A stretch of DNA of 64,000 nucleotides from Gerris lacustris (Eukaryota; Arthropoda; Insecta; Hemiptera; Gerridae): NCBI GenBank assembly GCA_951217055.1, contig OX578276.1, positions 64,791,144 through 64,855,143 on the forward strand. Reading direction: 5' to 3'. The position numbers and the translations under genes are program-made. The notes under the pieces are model-generated. The model did no database searches. It was not told the origin of the DNA and worked only from the letters and a program-made list of their open reading frames with translations. This document shows positions 46,250-59,042 of the stretch, in pieces (the first letter of the stretch is position 1; each line of letters starts with the position of its first letter).

Positions 46250-46858
46250 AATTACCTTTGAGGGCGAGCCCGTACTCTGGATTCCATTTCTCCATGCTTT
46301 GCGATCATGCCAAGAGTCCTCGCCAAGATTCCTGCTTGTCATGCTGTAGACAAAACCTCCAATCCAAGTGGACCGTAGTCGTCCTCGCTAAGAAGTAGAC
46401 CAGTCTAAAACTCGGCGAGGCTATCTCTCTTCTTCTATATTTTAGACATGCCCGTACCATTGCAGGGTTATAGCTCCTATACTCCAGAACATTCTACTTT
46501 ACATTCCTCCTCCTCATTACATTTATGTCCTCATTCCTCAGTCACGATACTCGATAGCTTCTTCGGAGGCCGTCCTTTTCCACCGCCAAAATTCTTCCTT
46601 TTTGTCTCTCCGTCAGGGTCCGCTTCCACACCATGAGTCAAGATACTCTCCCTATACCGCGCAAAATACTTCTTTTGGTATCTATTCGTAGGGGGACACC
46701 ATAGAACGCAGTTAAACATTTTTATTGCTTTCCTCGCCAAAATAAGCCTTTCATCAGTATCCATTTCGCAAGTTCTTTTATGATCTATGGTGGATCCCAA
46801 ATACTTAAAATTCTCCACCGCATTGTACCCCGACTCAGTGTAATATCTCTTCACTTTC
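46250..46858 (-). pseudogene. LINE fragment, 3' end of reverse transcriptase ORF
   Basis: From about 46854 the minus strand reads NAVENFKYLGSTID and then ERLILARKAIKMFN, the YLGS motif and thumb region that follow the polymerase core of LINE reverse transcriptases. After frame changes a C-terminal region continues to about 46270 (ending with pieces such as EDSWHDRKAWRNG). The 3' end is a short TTAAATTAATTAAATT tail at about 46225-46252. The fragment is 5' truncated and broken; its clade (jockey, RTE or I-like) is not settled. Confidence 0.7.
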
Positions 46859-46929
46859 CTCCCACTACCAAGTACTTAGTTTTCTCAATATTCACTCGAA
46901 GATCACTTCCTCACTAAATTTCTAAAAGC

Positions 46930-47205
46930 TTACGCAGCATGAATGATGTATGACATACATGCTTTCTTCCTAGCATCGCCTGAGGTTTGGGAGTTAGCCT
47001 GTGTCTTATAGAATTTCCCAACATGCATTAGTTGTTCAGCATGCCGTTTCCATGTCTCACCTAATTCAGTAACCGTACCCAGATACACATGCTCACCAAT
47101 CTCTTTTATAACCTTCGCTTCCTTCTTTCTTCCAACCCTTACTCTGGCCACCGTACTTCCTAGCGTAAACTCTCTCTCCAATACGAAATCCTTTAACCTC
47201 TTCAC
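46930..47205 (-). CDS. Unrecognised open frame, possibly element-derived
   Basis: A 91-codon frame with normal, non-AT-driven composition, rich in Lys, Glu, Arg and Val (REFTLGSTVARVRVGRKKEA, SQTSGDARKKA), probably helical or coiled coil. It lies between a LINE fragment and a gypsy integrase fragment on the same strand, so it may belong to a retrotransposon ORF. I do not recognise the family and no complete gene structure is visible. Confidence 0.3.
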   Translation of the reverse strand: MKRLKDFVLEREFTLGSTVARVRVGRKKEAKVIKEIGEHVYLGTVTELGETWKRHAEQLMHVGKFYKTQANSQTSGDARKKACMSYIIHAA

Positions 47206-47469
47206 CCCTCCACTATTGTGGCTTACTGACTGCTACTGATTGACCCGACTTAAAAATAATTCTAACCTTGTTCTTAGCCTTCTTTGGAACATCATAACAG
47301 CAGACGCTTTATCTGTAGTGTTTCTATACATGAAAACAAATCTTGAAAGGACAATTTTAACAGAATCTCCATTTTTATTATTTTCAAATAGTTATTTTTT
47401 AGACCCGTTTTCAACGATTTAACCAAGTTCTCAGCCGCACTATTACTTGCTAGTGGTAAGCAGGAGAAG

Positions 47470-48110
47470 TTATATGCTGGATACCATTTTTTTTACAATA
47501 CTTCTACATTCTGCTGAAGTAAAAACGCTACCGTTACCAGAAACTATAGTTTTAGGTAATCCGAATCTCGAAAATATTTCTCTTAGCACCTCAATTGTGT
47601 TTTTTGTATCTGCTTTATTAACCATATAAAATTCAATCAATTTACTATAAGAATCAGTTAAAATGTAAACCATTTTGTTTAAAAACGGACCTGCGAAGTC
47701 AATATGAACTCGCTCAAACACAGCACTAGTTGCAGGCCATTTATATTTTTAATTTTTGCTTGGTCAGCTCAATAGTCAAATCAAGAACGGCAAGATTTTG
47801 CCATTTCCTCCAGGTCATTATCTAACGACGGCCACTAAAAATAAGATCCCTAAATGCGAGCAATGTACCTCCTCAAATAGCTTCCCCCTAAATGCAATTA
47901 GTACTATTACCCTATAACCCCACTTAAGATTATTCTGAAACACGTAAATTTCGTGCCTTCTCCTAGCATACGGTTTCAGGAACTCGTCTTCTACCAGCTC
48001 AGGCCAACCGTGCTGAGCATAATTATAAACTTTTGCTAGAACCGGATCTTTTTGAAACTCTGCTTGAAATCGTCAGCTGAAACCGGTACAGCATTTTAAT
48101 TAGATCTACA
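47470..48110 (-). pseudogene. Gypsy-type integrase region, decayed fragment
   Basis: Minus strand from about 48060: DPVLAKVYNYAQHGWPEL, FLKPYARRRHEIYV, NNLKWGYRVIV, an integrase zinc-finger remnant HCSHLGIL and LDNDLEEMAKSC, then FERVHIDFAGPFL, YILTDSYSKLIEF and FGLPKTIVSGNGSVFTS. This is the RNase H to integrase segment of a gypsy element of the type often named K02A2.6-like. The second catalytic Asp (usually DNG) is Gly here, and frameshifts and stops are present. It is unrelated to the intact gypsy copy at 35704-40093. Confidence 0.8.
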
Positions 48111-48639
48111 TAATCCAGCTCACAGATCCAATCCTCATTGTCAATTTGTCCAATAATAGAAAGAGAGGTTTGTATTGGTACGCTAATTTTGATTGATATT
48201 TTAGTGTTATTTTTACTTCAAATTTTGTGGGGGAAGTGATTTGCGTTGGTGTAGGATTAACGAGCTTTATATCTACTCTATTCATACATTTTACCTGAGG
48301 TAACGCTAATCCTTATACCTATGGGACAGGAAATGTAAAAACATATTGTAAGATTACAGAGAAAAATAATCCTAGAAAAACCTGTATTGAAAAGGAACTA
48401 TTTAAAAAAAAGTGTTAAATGTGGGAAAACGTTAATGTAAATCACGTCACTGTAAATGCATTTATGTGCGTGGATATATGAATGTATTGAAATTTATAAT
48501 GTGAAGAATCTGTTTGAATGAAACGGTAACAATAATCATTTTTATTAATATTCTTCACAAATCCATTAAACATTTCTAACAACTATGGTTTAACACATTC
48601 ATTCACCTATAAATTCTCGTTACAATGTATATTTGTAAG

Positions 48640-48700
48640 GAAAAACTATGGTTTCCCTGGGAACTATGGTTTTCCTGGAAAAACTATGGTTTTTCCAGAC
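48640..48700. repeat. Short tandem repeat around ACTATGGTTT
   Basis: GGAAAAACTATGGTTT-type units occur three times within 60 bp. Confidence 0.6.
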
Positions 48701-48894
48701 GATTGAGTATGCATTTATTAGTACAATGCAAACTGGACCAAAAGTGTGTTTACTCTCTGTTTAGCATCTATAAAATCTTTCAATTTTTTTATTCAACGGT
48801 AATGAAGGTACGGGACGAATTGTGATCGATCCAAAATAGTTATTTATGTAACTAGGCAGCAAAATGGAATTTTGCTGACAAGTTTTTAAGTTTT

Positions 48895-49035
48895 AGTTCC
48901 GAGCCAAAGGCGAGGATAAGCTAAACAAATTTACTGCAGAGGCGAAGCCAAGGCAGGAAAATTACATGTTGACTGACGAGGCGAAGCCGAGGCAGGCAAA
49001 TGTTAATAACCTGCTGAGGTGTAACCGAAGTAATC
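48895..49035. repeat. Degenerate ~55-bp repeat with GAGGCGAAGCC
   Basis: AAAGGCGAGGA, GAGGCGAAGCCAAGGCAGG and GAGGCGAAGCCGAGGCAGG occur at about 48905, 48940 and 48980 and a degenerate copy near 49015. Confidence 0.5.
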
Positions 49036-49253
49036 TTTAAACGAGTCAAGAATGTTTCCTTTGCTGCATAGTTACATACAATATTTTTTTAGCGGCAGAA
49101 AAATTACACTAATTATCATATTCCCTTTTAGCGAATTTCTATTGGAAAAAATTCGCTAATAGAGCCACTGGCATGCCGGGAGTAAGAGCCGGGATTGTGG
49201 CCCAAAATACGTTTCATGGGTCCCTGATCACGAAAAAATAGGTTTTACAAAAC

Positions 49254-50008
<755 letters not shown>

Positions 50009-50010
50009 AT

Positions 50011-50292
50011 AATAATCCTACCGCGGGTTTCCGCAAGCCAAGCGAATTTCCATTGGAAATTTGTAGTTCAATGTTGCGCAGTTTAAACCTCTTTGAAACT
50101 ACTACTACAATGTTTAACTAAGCATTATTATAAAAACCCTAATCTAACTAAAATATTTCTTATAAATTTTCTTAACTTAAAACAATCCAAACAATTGTAG
50201 TAGTTATGAAGGAAGTTTAAACTGCACAACATTGAACTACAAATTTCCAATGGAAATTCGTTTGGCTTGCGGAAACCCGCGGTAGGATTATT
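50011..50292. mobile_element. Foldback MITE, ~100-bp inverted arms
   Basis: AATAATCCTACCGCGGGTTT starts the left arm and its inverse ends the element. The arms stay nearly identical through GAATTTCCATTGGAAATTTG and ACTACAA. The central ~80 bp is AT-rich. Total length is 282 bp. No clear target duplication, so the superfamily is undetermined. Confidence 0.8.
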
Positions 50293-50632
50293 TAATATAT
50301 AAAAGATTTAAAGAAATTAAATTATTTGTAAAAAAACGAAAGTTTGAGTCATTAAGAAAGCAAAACAAAGGCAAAACAATTTAGGGTTGCCACTTTTTTA
50401 TTGACTGTTTTTTATTTCAATTTTTAGGGATTTTTTAAAAACAATCATTGTAAAATAGTAAAATTTGTTTGTCACTATAATTATTTAAGTTATTTTCAAA
50501 AAAGATATAACTATTTAGCAGAATATTACGCTTAAATAATATAAAAATAAACAATGTGGCAGTGTTTATAACCTGCGATGTAGTAACCTTTTTTTAGTAA
50601 AATTTTCTTAAAATGTGAAAGCCTGTTTGTTA

Positions 50633-50744
50633 TTTTGCTGACACTTTAAACTTTTGCTGACACTTTGAACTTTTGCTGACACTTTGAGCTTTTGCAGACA
50701 CTTTGAACTTTTGCTGACACTATGATATTTTGCTGACACTTTGT
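50633..50744. repeat. 19-bp minisatellite, about six copies
   Basis: The unit TTTTGCTGACACTTTGAAC repeats in tandem with small changes. Confidence 0.9.
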
Positions 50745-51942
50745 TCAAAAGAATTATGAAAAATGACATTTTGCAGACTGAAAAAAGTACAACAATGCTT
50801 AATTTTGCTGCCGTGAGTAGATAAAATTATTTTTTTTAAGTTTCCATCATCTTAAAACTAATTGTTAGATTTGAATAAAATGCTGATGTTTTGTCGAAAC
50901 TAGCTTTCAGATAGTCCAAAATTCATTTAACCTTTTTCACACCTCTTCTCTAGTATTTTTAATACTTCCTATTGTACTAATTTAATATTGACTACAAAAC
51001 AATGCGACACCGATGGGAATTAAAGTAATTACAATTTCAATTCTTCATTTATATTTATATCCTAAGTTTGTAGTAATATCTATCTCATAATAAATTATTT
51101 TATTGAACCATTCGTCCAATGATAGACCGCGAGCAGTCTATGTGCCTGCCACCCAAATTGATAGCCGTTTTTTATTGGACCAAACATCTACTCTACATAT
51201 TTAAAACTTTTAACGAGTTTAATTTTATTACATATATTTTCAGTATGAATTCACGCTCTTTAACATTATAAGTTCCACATTACTTAGATTATAATACACT
51301 GATGCACTGTTACAAAGTCTTAGAGTTGAATTCATAATGCCAGTTGGGAGTGGTTAAGAACTTTTTTTGATGTACGGTATATGGCATATATGTTGTAGGA
51401 AAAGAGATGAATTAAAAATTACCCAAGTTGGAAATTTTAGCAACGAAGATAAGTATGAATTATTTAGTTGAAAACTTGATGTGTGTGCTTAATGAAATAT
51501 TCCCTATGTGCTCTCTTCCTTGAGTTCTTAACCATGTTAACAAAGTTTTGCCAAAGTTTAACATGCATGATGACAAGTTAGCATGAATAAATGAATGATA
51601 TTAGTGTATCTGCCTAGCTCTTCAAACATGCGTCTTCTTATTAACTCGCATTGAGCCCCAACTATTAGATCCCTCCCTGCTTGAACATGTTTGAAACGTT
51701 GGCATTTGTTAAGGTCTCATTCTTAAGCAATAAACAACCCTATATCGTATATACATAATTTTGAGTATTCTATTTTAATTAATGATAACACAATATCAAA
51801 AATAACATTTTAGACTCAGTGCTAACCTTAAAAAGGTTACAGCGCCAAAACATACAATTGTTATTGCAATTAAACAAGATATTCTTTTAGTATATCGAGA
51901 CAATTTTGATCTTAACCAATCAAATAGTGCATTTCTACGGAA

Positions 51943-52030
51943 CCCTAGAGTAGGCAAAACTAATGACCCTTATAATTTTCTGCGTTGGTCTGTCTTTCTA
52001 TCAGTCAAGAGGTCGTTAAGGCATCTGTAC
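51943..52030 (+). repeat. Fragment related to the 11918-12617 element
   Basis: TAGGCAAAACTAATGACCCT and the following TATAATTTTCTGCG...GTCTGTCTTTC parallel the left end of the 700-bp element. Confidence 0.5.
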
Positions 52031-53699
52031 CTCCAAAAAAATAGAAGGAAAAACTGCTTGCATACGAGTCTGCAAGACAGTGAGACATTTTTATGTAACG
52101 CTTTTTTGGTTTCGGTTTTTGGTAATGCTTGTGCAACGCTTTTTGGTAAAGCTTATCGAGTTTATGTGCCAAAGTAAAGACATGAAAATGTAAAAAATAA
52201 TCGACCGTGCAGATTCTTGCGTTTGTAAATTAGCAATTTAATCGAACATATGTTGTGCACGATGAAAGAAAGTACTTTTCTTCTTTTCCAGTTTATTAAT
52301 AAGTAATCTTTTAGCTTCGTCACCCATATTTTCATAATGAATCCAAAAAATTATAGTACCTATAACAAAAATAAAAAATATTAAAGCAAAAAATAAATTT
52401 TATGAATAAATTTATTATCAAGAGTATTAAACTGCTAAGGGCTAGACGGAATGATGGACGGAGTGTGATAGGGATGGAGGAGAGAATGTCCTTGAACGAA
52501 CCAATCATTCACAATCATAACTCAGTTTAAATGTATAGTATGCCGACCTCTAAGCAGCGATGTAAACAAGTTTAGTTAGCTCCAACCTTTTTCTATTCTC
52601 CTAGTACAGTGTACAGCGTTTTAGAATCGCTTGGGGAGGGGACGCCCTAGTGACAGCGGTACCAAGCGCGGTAGTGGGGAGACACTATCCCTACCAAGAG
52701 CGGACAAACTCGATTGAACACCTCCTATACCTTCCTAATACCCTGATTCTACATTTTCCCCACTCGTGTATCGTAACGCTTTTCGAGGTTAATGTGCCAT
52801 AGCCAAAACATAAAAATGTCAATAATTGTGAAAATTTGCAGTTATTTTATGTGCAATAACACCTTAAAGGAAGAATTAAGGATGCCCCGACAAGTCATCT
52901 CGCAAAAACAAAGGGGGTTAACATTACTTTTAACGGAAATAAGTTATTTCGAGTGTTGTGTTAAACGAAAGGGGAGGTGCTGCAAGTACAAATATATATT
53001 TAGTATCGTTTTTGTATTAATTTATTTTTCGTGTCCCCCCCCCCCCCCCCCACCTATTATTTTACAAATCAAAGAAAAAGTACACAAAATACTTAATAAT
53101 ATATTATTCAATAAACAGTATTCTCTGACTTTGTAAGTTCTTTCAGTTTAAGTTTTCATTTATATTTTAATATTTTGGAGGAAAGAAATATATTTTTTTA
53201 AATATAGTTTTTCCCTCCAAAATATTAAATATTTTATTAATATCTTGGGAAAAGTTTGAGCTAGAGATGTCGGAATAATTTTATTGCGTTTGTTCAAGAC
53301 GATTGTTTAAACAGTCTAAAGGAGTTATAGTTAAAACAAACTTTTTAATGGGCGACATCTTGAAACAGATGGTTTTAGTTCTACATTGCAATGTTACATA
53401 CAATTACAACTTCCAACATCTTATAACCTATCTTTAAATATCTATGGAATTTCCTTTTGTTTATTTCGATTTGTTAAATTAATTGCCTCCGAACTTTCGT
53501 ATGTGCTGAAATCACGCATACTTAGCAATTTTTAAAATATGTTACCTAACTTCATAATAAATATGTTACCTGTTTACACTGAGAATATGCTCATCTTATT
53601 TAATATATTTTATATGATAATATTTTCACATTACCATTACATTAATTATTATAGGAAACATGTTAATTCCTTTACTTCTGCTGTGATTTCCAAATGTTA

Positions 53700-53875
53700 T
53701 AAGCGTAGTATTTAGAGTATTTGTTATTAAAAGTATTTCGATGTCAATTGTCAATGGGCGTAAATAAAGAGAATTATTCATGTGTTTCCAACAAACATGC
53801 TTTTGATCCCTAACTCGGCTATTATAGAATATTCATTTAGACATAAGAAGACTACATTTGGCGACGAGGATGGCA
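53700..53875 (+). mobile_element. Probable LTR 3' end with primer-binding site
   Basis: AT-rich sequence with a GTAAATAAAGAG poly(A)-type signal ends in ACTACA at 53856, then TT and TGGCGACGAGGATGGC from 53859. TGGCGACGAGG-type sequences follow the 5' LTR in many animal gypsy elements as tRNA primer sites. The leader afterwards is A-rich and has an 80-codon frame (53782-54024) that crosses the junction and is not a gene. The LTR start was not located and no internal domain follows. Confidence 0.4.
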
Positions 53876-54029
53876 GGCGCAAAAAAAAATTACGGGAAAG
53901 AAGGAGAACAAAGCAAAATATCAGGAATTCAAAACAACAAAAACGAGGACTCCGAATCGGTTTCAAACATATGAATACTACAATAGAATATTATGGAAGA
54001 TATAAAAAAATTACAATATTATAATTTAC

Positions 54030-55680
54030 TAATTAGATAAGGCATCAAATTGTGAAATTCTGTAATACATTTATATTAAACGAGAGAGTTGTTATGCTGA
54101 ATAAATTCGAGTTAATAAATATTTAAGGTACTATCTCTTGTAAAACAATAAAAATAATCGCACTTCCTGACACAGTAAGGTTAAGGATAAGCAAAAAGGC
54201 TTTCCAAAGCAAAAAGCAAAATGTTGCTTCCGCAATTTTGGGCTTTCTAAAGTTTATCTATCTTACCATTTATCTTTAGTCTTCCCATTGGTACACTTAT
54301 TTTAGATATTTTAATAAAAATGAAAAACAAAAGATTTCTCTACAAAATTATTTCACTACCGCAAAGCGCTTTCAACCTAATAACAGGATATCGTGAGTTC
54401 TATTACGGTGGTTGTAAGAAGAGTTGACAAGCCTATTAAATTAAATAGCTCGGATTATTTATTTCATAATTTTTAAACTTTCAATCTTTGGATATCAGAT
54501 ATATTTTCAGATTAAGATAGAACTCAAAGAGCCAAATTTATCAATTTATTGTGAAACCACAATTATAAAATATTTATTTATATGACTTGGACTATTACCG
54601 TATGGACTTGTTGTTGGTTGTATGAAACAACCCCCAATAAAAAAAAATAAAAAACCTAATACATTCTCGACTACTAATAAGTTATCTACACTTTGGCAAC
54701 AGCCCCATCATGCTATAAATAACTGGGTGCCCTTTATTTTCTAGAATCAAAATTGCTGCACCTTTGTTTATACTCGTGCAGCTTATCAAAACTACTGTGT
54801 TTACATTATAAATAGTCGATTATCGTGAAAGTAGGAACTAGCAACAGATATTCAGTAAGGTTCTCACTTAACGAAAGCATACAATTAAGTAAGATACACA
54901 TAGTTATAATTTTATAAGTAGATTGCGATATGAATACCTGATTATCTTTACTTAAGCGTCCTATTCAGAGGTAACAATCTCATCAAAATTCTAATATTAA
55001 CACGTAGCAACATATAGTTCAGTTACCGCTCTGTAATATTCGTCTGAGGAAGCAGAAACTTGGACTAATTAGTTCTGATCTTAGTGGTGTTTAAATTCTA
55101 AGAGTACTTTTGTGGAAAATTTAACCTCTCTCAACCTTCCCACCACAGTCTTGTCTAATGCAAACTTTGCTCAAGATGGGCTAAGTCTTGAGAAAAGTTT
55201 TAATTGTTATTGCAGTGTATGTGTAGAGATCGTGATCTTTTAGTTAGCTTTTTAGTTTAAATCTAAATTATTCCTTAATATCTCCAGCATTACAAAGTCT
55301 GAAATATTGCTTTTACATTCCAGTATTTACCAACTTTACATCTGAGTATCAGGTTTTATTGGACTATCGTATTTGCCAGAACGATTTTAAAGTTTAAAAG
55401 AAAATATTACTTAAGGCAACCTGACAGTATTTTACCTTAAACACTCAATCAATAAAACTTGGATTCATTTAAATAGTTCTAATGGAGGAAAGAGAATGTA
55501 GGTTTTTATGTATTGAAAAAAAAATAAATAAATAATAATAATAATAATATGCATACAAAAGTATAGAATCTATATCGTTTACTTTGTAGAACACTTAAAT
55601 ATGGAAAAATAGGTGCGTAAAACCCAAAACTATTCGAAAACATTATATAGAGATAATTTGTTGGCTTGGATTCTTATATC
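54030..55680. other. Non-coding AT-rich region
   Basis: No element ends, coding remnants or RNA genes are recognised. Confidence 0.5.
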
Positions 55681-55689
55681 ATTTTGCTT

Positions 55690-56160
55690 TCGAGCTTAGC
55701 GACAATGTGATCGTTTTAAGAACAAACATTTTTTATGCCACCGATTTCAAAAATTCCAAGAAAAAAATACAGAACAGGAAACATTTCGGAGTATTTGTCT
55801 GTATGTCGGTCTGTCCGTCGATCTGTCTGCCGCTTAATCTTTGAGAACCAACATATATTATATTGATTAAGTTTCAAGCTTCTGTACCCATTTGTTTTAC
55901 TTTCACATGCGCGCAATTATACATTTATTTATACATGGGCATATCTTCAAAAGTACGCAGATAACCCCAGATTAAATTTAACCTTAAGGGCTCTTTAAAT
56001 TTCTCTAAATTGATACTTTAATTCATGTAAAAAATCAAAACAATTTTGACTGATTTAAAAACCGGGGGAAAATTAAATCAATTTGACACTAATTGGTTGT
56101 AAAAGCATAAAATCATTAAAGTATGCGAGGAAGCTGCAACACTAATTGACAGTCTATTTT
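55690..56160 (+). repeat. Dispersed repeat family R1, copy
   Basis: Contains CCGATTTCAAAAATTCCAAG, a GTCTGTCCGTC block, CTTCAAAAGTACGCAG, and at the end GCGAGGAAGCTGCAACACTA ATTGACAG. The same ordered blocks occur at 56640-57060 and partly at 58560-58900 and 30200-30760. Confidence 0.6.
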
Positions 56161-56639
56161 CTATGCATAATTAATAGCTTATATTTGATGTAATTTATTA
56201 ATTTATAATAAGCATATTTTTCTTTTACATTTCACATCATTTAAATTATTTTTTTTGTATAAAATTTAGTACATTATTACATTAAAATTTCTTCATTCGT
56301 GTAATATTATATTTTAATATCCATAGGATTTGAATATTTTGTTCAAAATGGTTATGACCACTCAACTGTAAACAATGTTTATCTCTGTTGTTTATATCTT
56401 TTTCAGAAGAATAATTATTATGCACGACTGAAAATATTTAGATTCTTTTAGTTCTCTCGATCACTTCTAGGCTGTGCTGCCTAATCTATGTTATTAACTT
56501 TATATCGATCTCTCTTAGTTATAAAGTTATCATTAGTGAAATATATGTTGTTACTAAACTATACCTTTTGTAATTTTGGTATTAATAAGATTTGGTAATA
56601 ATAAGTATAGTATAATTAATTAAAAATATGTTTTGCTTC

Positions 56640-57060
56640 CAAGCCTGTGTGCTCGTTCTAAGGAACGGCATGTTTTATGCTTTGAATTTATAAATTCCAA
56701 GACAGAAATCAGTTTCAGACATCAGGAATCATTATTGTTACTTGCATGCCTGTCGGTTTGTAATTAGGTTTATCTGTGGGTCAGACTGCCGGTTGGTTTG
56801 TCGGTACATTTTGTGAACTAATGTATCTTAAAAACCACTCATCCGATTATAATTTAACTGTGATGAAAGTTCCACATGAAGACAAACTTACATTTATTTA
56901 CACCTAAATCTTCAAAAGTACTTTTCGCACATTAAAATTGCTAAACTGATATTTTACTCCACGTAAAAAATCAAATAATTGATACTTTTATTCATAAAAA
57001 AAAAAAAAAATAATAACAAATTAAAAAATAGTCTAGCAATAAGCTTATCATAGCTTCCTT
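56640..57060 (+). repeat. Dispersed repeat family R1, copy interrupted by mariner
   Basis: Blocks AATTCCAAGACAGAAATCAG, ATCTTCAAAAGTAC and CACGTAAAAAATCAAA parallel the copy at 55690. The DD41D transposon at 57078 follows directly, and further R1 sequence resumes after 58425. Confidence 0.55.
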
Positions 57061-57077
57061 GCGCCCTATTTGGTATA

Positions 57078-58423
57078 CAGGGTCCGGCAGTCAAACCTGA
57101 CGGTTTTTGAGTGGGGATAGGTAGTGGTGGGGACGTCTGGTCGGGTGGGGATGGTCGCCATTCTGTTCATCTTGAGCGGAAGTTCTGTAGCAATGGAGTG
57201 TTGGACCGATGAACACCGTGCGTATGTAGTTGAGACTTTTTTTAGAAATAATGATTCAGTGATTCTAACACAAAGGAGTTTTCGTATACGGTTTAATGTT
57301 CCTCCTCGCGGTGCAATCCCGTCTCGAAACACAATTCTTCTATGGGTTCGAAACTTTCAGAACACTGCTTTTGGAACAACAAGAAGGAGAGGAGGATCAT
57401 CTCGAACATTTAGAACACCTGCTAATATTGAAGCTGTTTGACATGCTGTTGAATGGAGCCCTCGTCGCTCTGCTGTTCTTCACGCCCAAGCTCTTCGGAT
57501 CTCAAACCGGTCTATAAGACGTATTCTTCATGACGACCTAAGCTTCCATCCTTACAAGATTGCTATTGTTCAAGAGTTACAAGCACGTGACTTCGAAAGA
57601 AGGTTGAATTTTGCTGAAACCATGTTAAGAATGATCGATGAAGACCCTGAAATCATTGTTTTGACTTCAGACGAGGCTCACTTCCATCTCAACGGATGTG
57701 TCAACAAACAAAATTTTCGATATTGGGCTCCAAGAAACCCACAGGAACTTCACCAGCGGCCTCTTCACTGTGAAAGAGTAACTGTCTGGGCTGCAGTGTG
57801 TAGGTCAAAAGTGTTAGGGCCTTATTTTTTTGAGGAGAATGGCCAAACAGTAACAGTGAACTCAGCGCGTTATGTTGCCATGATCCGTGACTTTCTCATC
57901 CCAGAGTTACGTCGCCATCTTATCCCTCTCAGGAGGGTCTGGTTTCAGCAGGACGGAGCAACTGCCCATACCTCTCGGGCGTCCATGGCTCAACTCAGAG
58001 GATTTTTCCCCGGTAAGCTGATCTCGCTCAGGGGTGACATCGAATGGCCGGCACGTTCTCCCGACTTGTCCCCCTGTGACTTTTATCTATGGGGATACCT
58101 CAAGGGAAGAGTTTATGTTGACAAACCAAATAATTTGAACCAACTGAAGGAGAACATTCGGCGAGAACTTCGTGAGCTCCCACGCCAAACATTTGAGAGA
58201 GTCATGACTAACTTCTCCAGGAGACTCGTACAGTGTAGAGAAAATGGTGGTCATCATTTAAGTGACATCATTTTTGCTATATAAGTTATTTTTGTGCTTT
58301 TTAATTATGAATGTTAAATTTCCAATTCTCCTCTTTACAATAAAAAAATAATAATTAAAATATCTCAACAACTTTTTGATTTATCCCATTTCAAAAACCG
58401 TCAGGTTTGACTGCCGGACCCGT
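57078..58423 (+). mobile_element. Nearly complete Tc1/mariner transposon, DD41D type
   Basis: TIRs: 57080-57110 and the inverted 58391-58421 are identical over 31 bp (GGGTCCGGCAGTCAAACCTG and onward); the outermost two bases differ (CA versus AC) and similarity continues weakly inward. TA dinucleotides at 57076-57077 and 58424-58425 are the target-site duplication. Length 1346 bp. One transposase gene fills the interior. The identical TIRs show a young insertion. Confidence 0.95.
57193..58284 (+). pseudogene. DD41D mariner transposase with a single in-frame stop
   Basis: From ATG 57193 (MECWTDEHRAYVVETFF) the frame runs to TAA at 58282-58284, 363 codons, interrupted only by TGA at 57439-57441 (codon 83). 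Two helix-turn-helix-like regions lie at about residues 15-60 and 85-120. Catalytic residues: D160 in LTSDEAHF, D254 in FQQDGATAHTS and D296 in PDLSPCDFYLWG, exactly 41 residues between the last two. DD41D marks the rosa/VISITOR group of Tc1/mariner. An upstream ATG at 57124 is in frame but adds a hydrophobic leader not expected in a transposase. The stop is compatible with a CGA to TGA change. The rest of the frame is intact, so inactivation was recent. Confidence 0.92.
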
Positions 58424-58559
58424 TACTTTAATGATTTCATGCTTTTACGTATTATTTTCAAATTTATTTTATTTTCCCTCTAGTTTTTAATACCTGCCAA
58501 AAATATTTTGATATTTTTTTTTTATGAATTGAAGCATCAATTTAGTAAAGACTGCAGAC

Positions 58560-58900
58560 GGAAATGAATCTGGGGCTAGAGCTGCGGGCTACTTTTGACA
58601 AATCATCCAAATTTCATAAAAATCAGACGAGAACTTTTCAAGATATAGGTGTAAATAAATACATGTCTGCGTGTTTATGCGCATGTAAAAAAGAAACCAA
58701 TAGGCGGAGACAAAATAACTTTTCGTTCTTCAGAAAGATCTCGCAGCTTCCGTTACCTTCGGTAAGCTCGGAAGTAAAAGAAAGGGAACCAATGAAATAA
58801 ATAAGACAGTAATGGGTTATAAAAGCATAACATCAATAAATTTGTAGTAGGATGCGAGCAAGCTGTATGTCACACTAATTGGTGGTCTAATATTATTAGT
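58560..58900 (+). repeat. Dispersed repeat family R1, copy
   Basis: GCGGGCTACTTTTGACAAAT, CATCCAAATTT, GATATAGGTGTAAATAAATA, CGCAGCTTCCGTTACC and CTCGGAAGTAAAA match the copy at 8600-9080 in order; GATGCGAGCAAGCTGTA..ACACTAATTGG at 58850 matches the copy at 56125. Confidence 0.65.
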
Positions 58901-58990
58901 ACTTGGTAAATATCTTAGCAATATGAGATTATACTTCCTCATTAACATTTCTTTAAGTGAATGTCATCTTAGTTTGCACAATTTTTCAGG

Positions 58991-59042
58991 TCAATTCAAC
59001 CACGATGAGGGTGAAGATTCCAGTTTTCTAAGCGTAAAGTAA
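58991..59042 (+). other. Weak candidate for a 3'-terminal coding exon
   Basis: A splice-acceptor-like CACAATTTTTCAG ends at 58989. One frame then reads QFNHDEGEDSSFLSVK before a stop; a second frame gives a shorter peptide. The acidic peptide is unlike random AT-rich translation, but the frame that it uses is not the phase left by the candidate exon at 23263-23335, so they cannot be joined directly. Not recognised. Confidence 0.15.

Larger units (their letters stand above)
50300..53690. other. Non-coding region with minor repeats
   Basis: Apart from the minisatellite at 50633 and the dispersed-element fragment at 51943, there is nothing that I can name. The patch 52440-52740 is less AT-rich but holds no frame. 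A 114-codon frame at 52792-53136 runs through a C17 tract and is not convincing. Confidence 0.5.

Noticed and set aside
50633..50744. CRISPR-like array
   Set aside because: Units are contiguous 19-bp tandem repeats without unique spacers, in a eukaryotic setting.
53782..54024. 80-codon basic frame as a Gag protein
   Set aside because: It begins inside the candidate LTR and crosses the primer-binding site, so it cannot be Gag as read.
56407..56450. Possible terminal exon after ATCTTTTTCAG
   Set aside because: Only about 14 codons of AT-rich translation before a stop; indistinguishable from chance.
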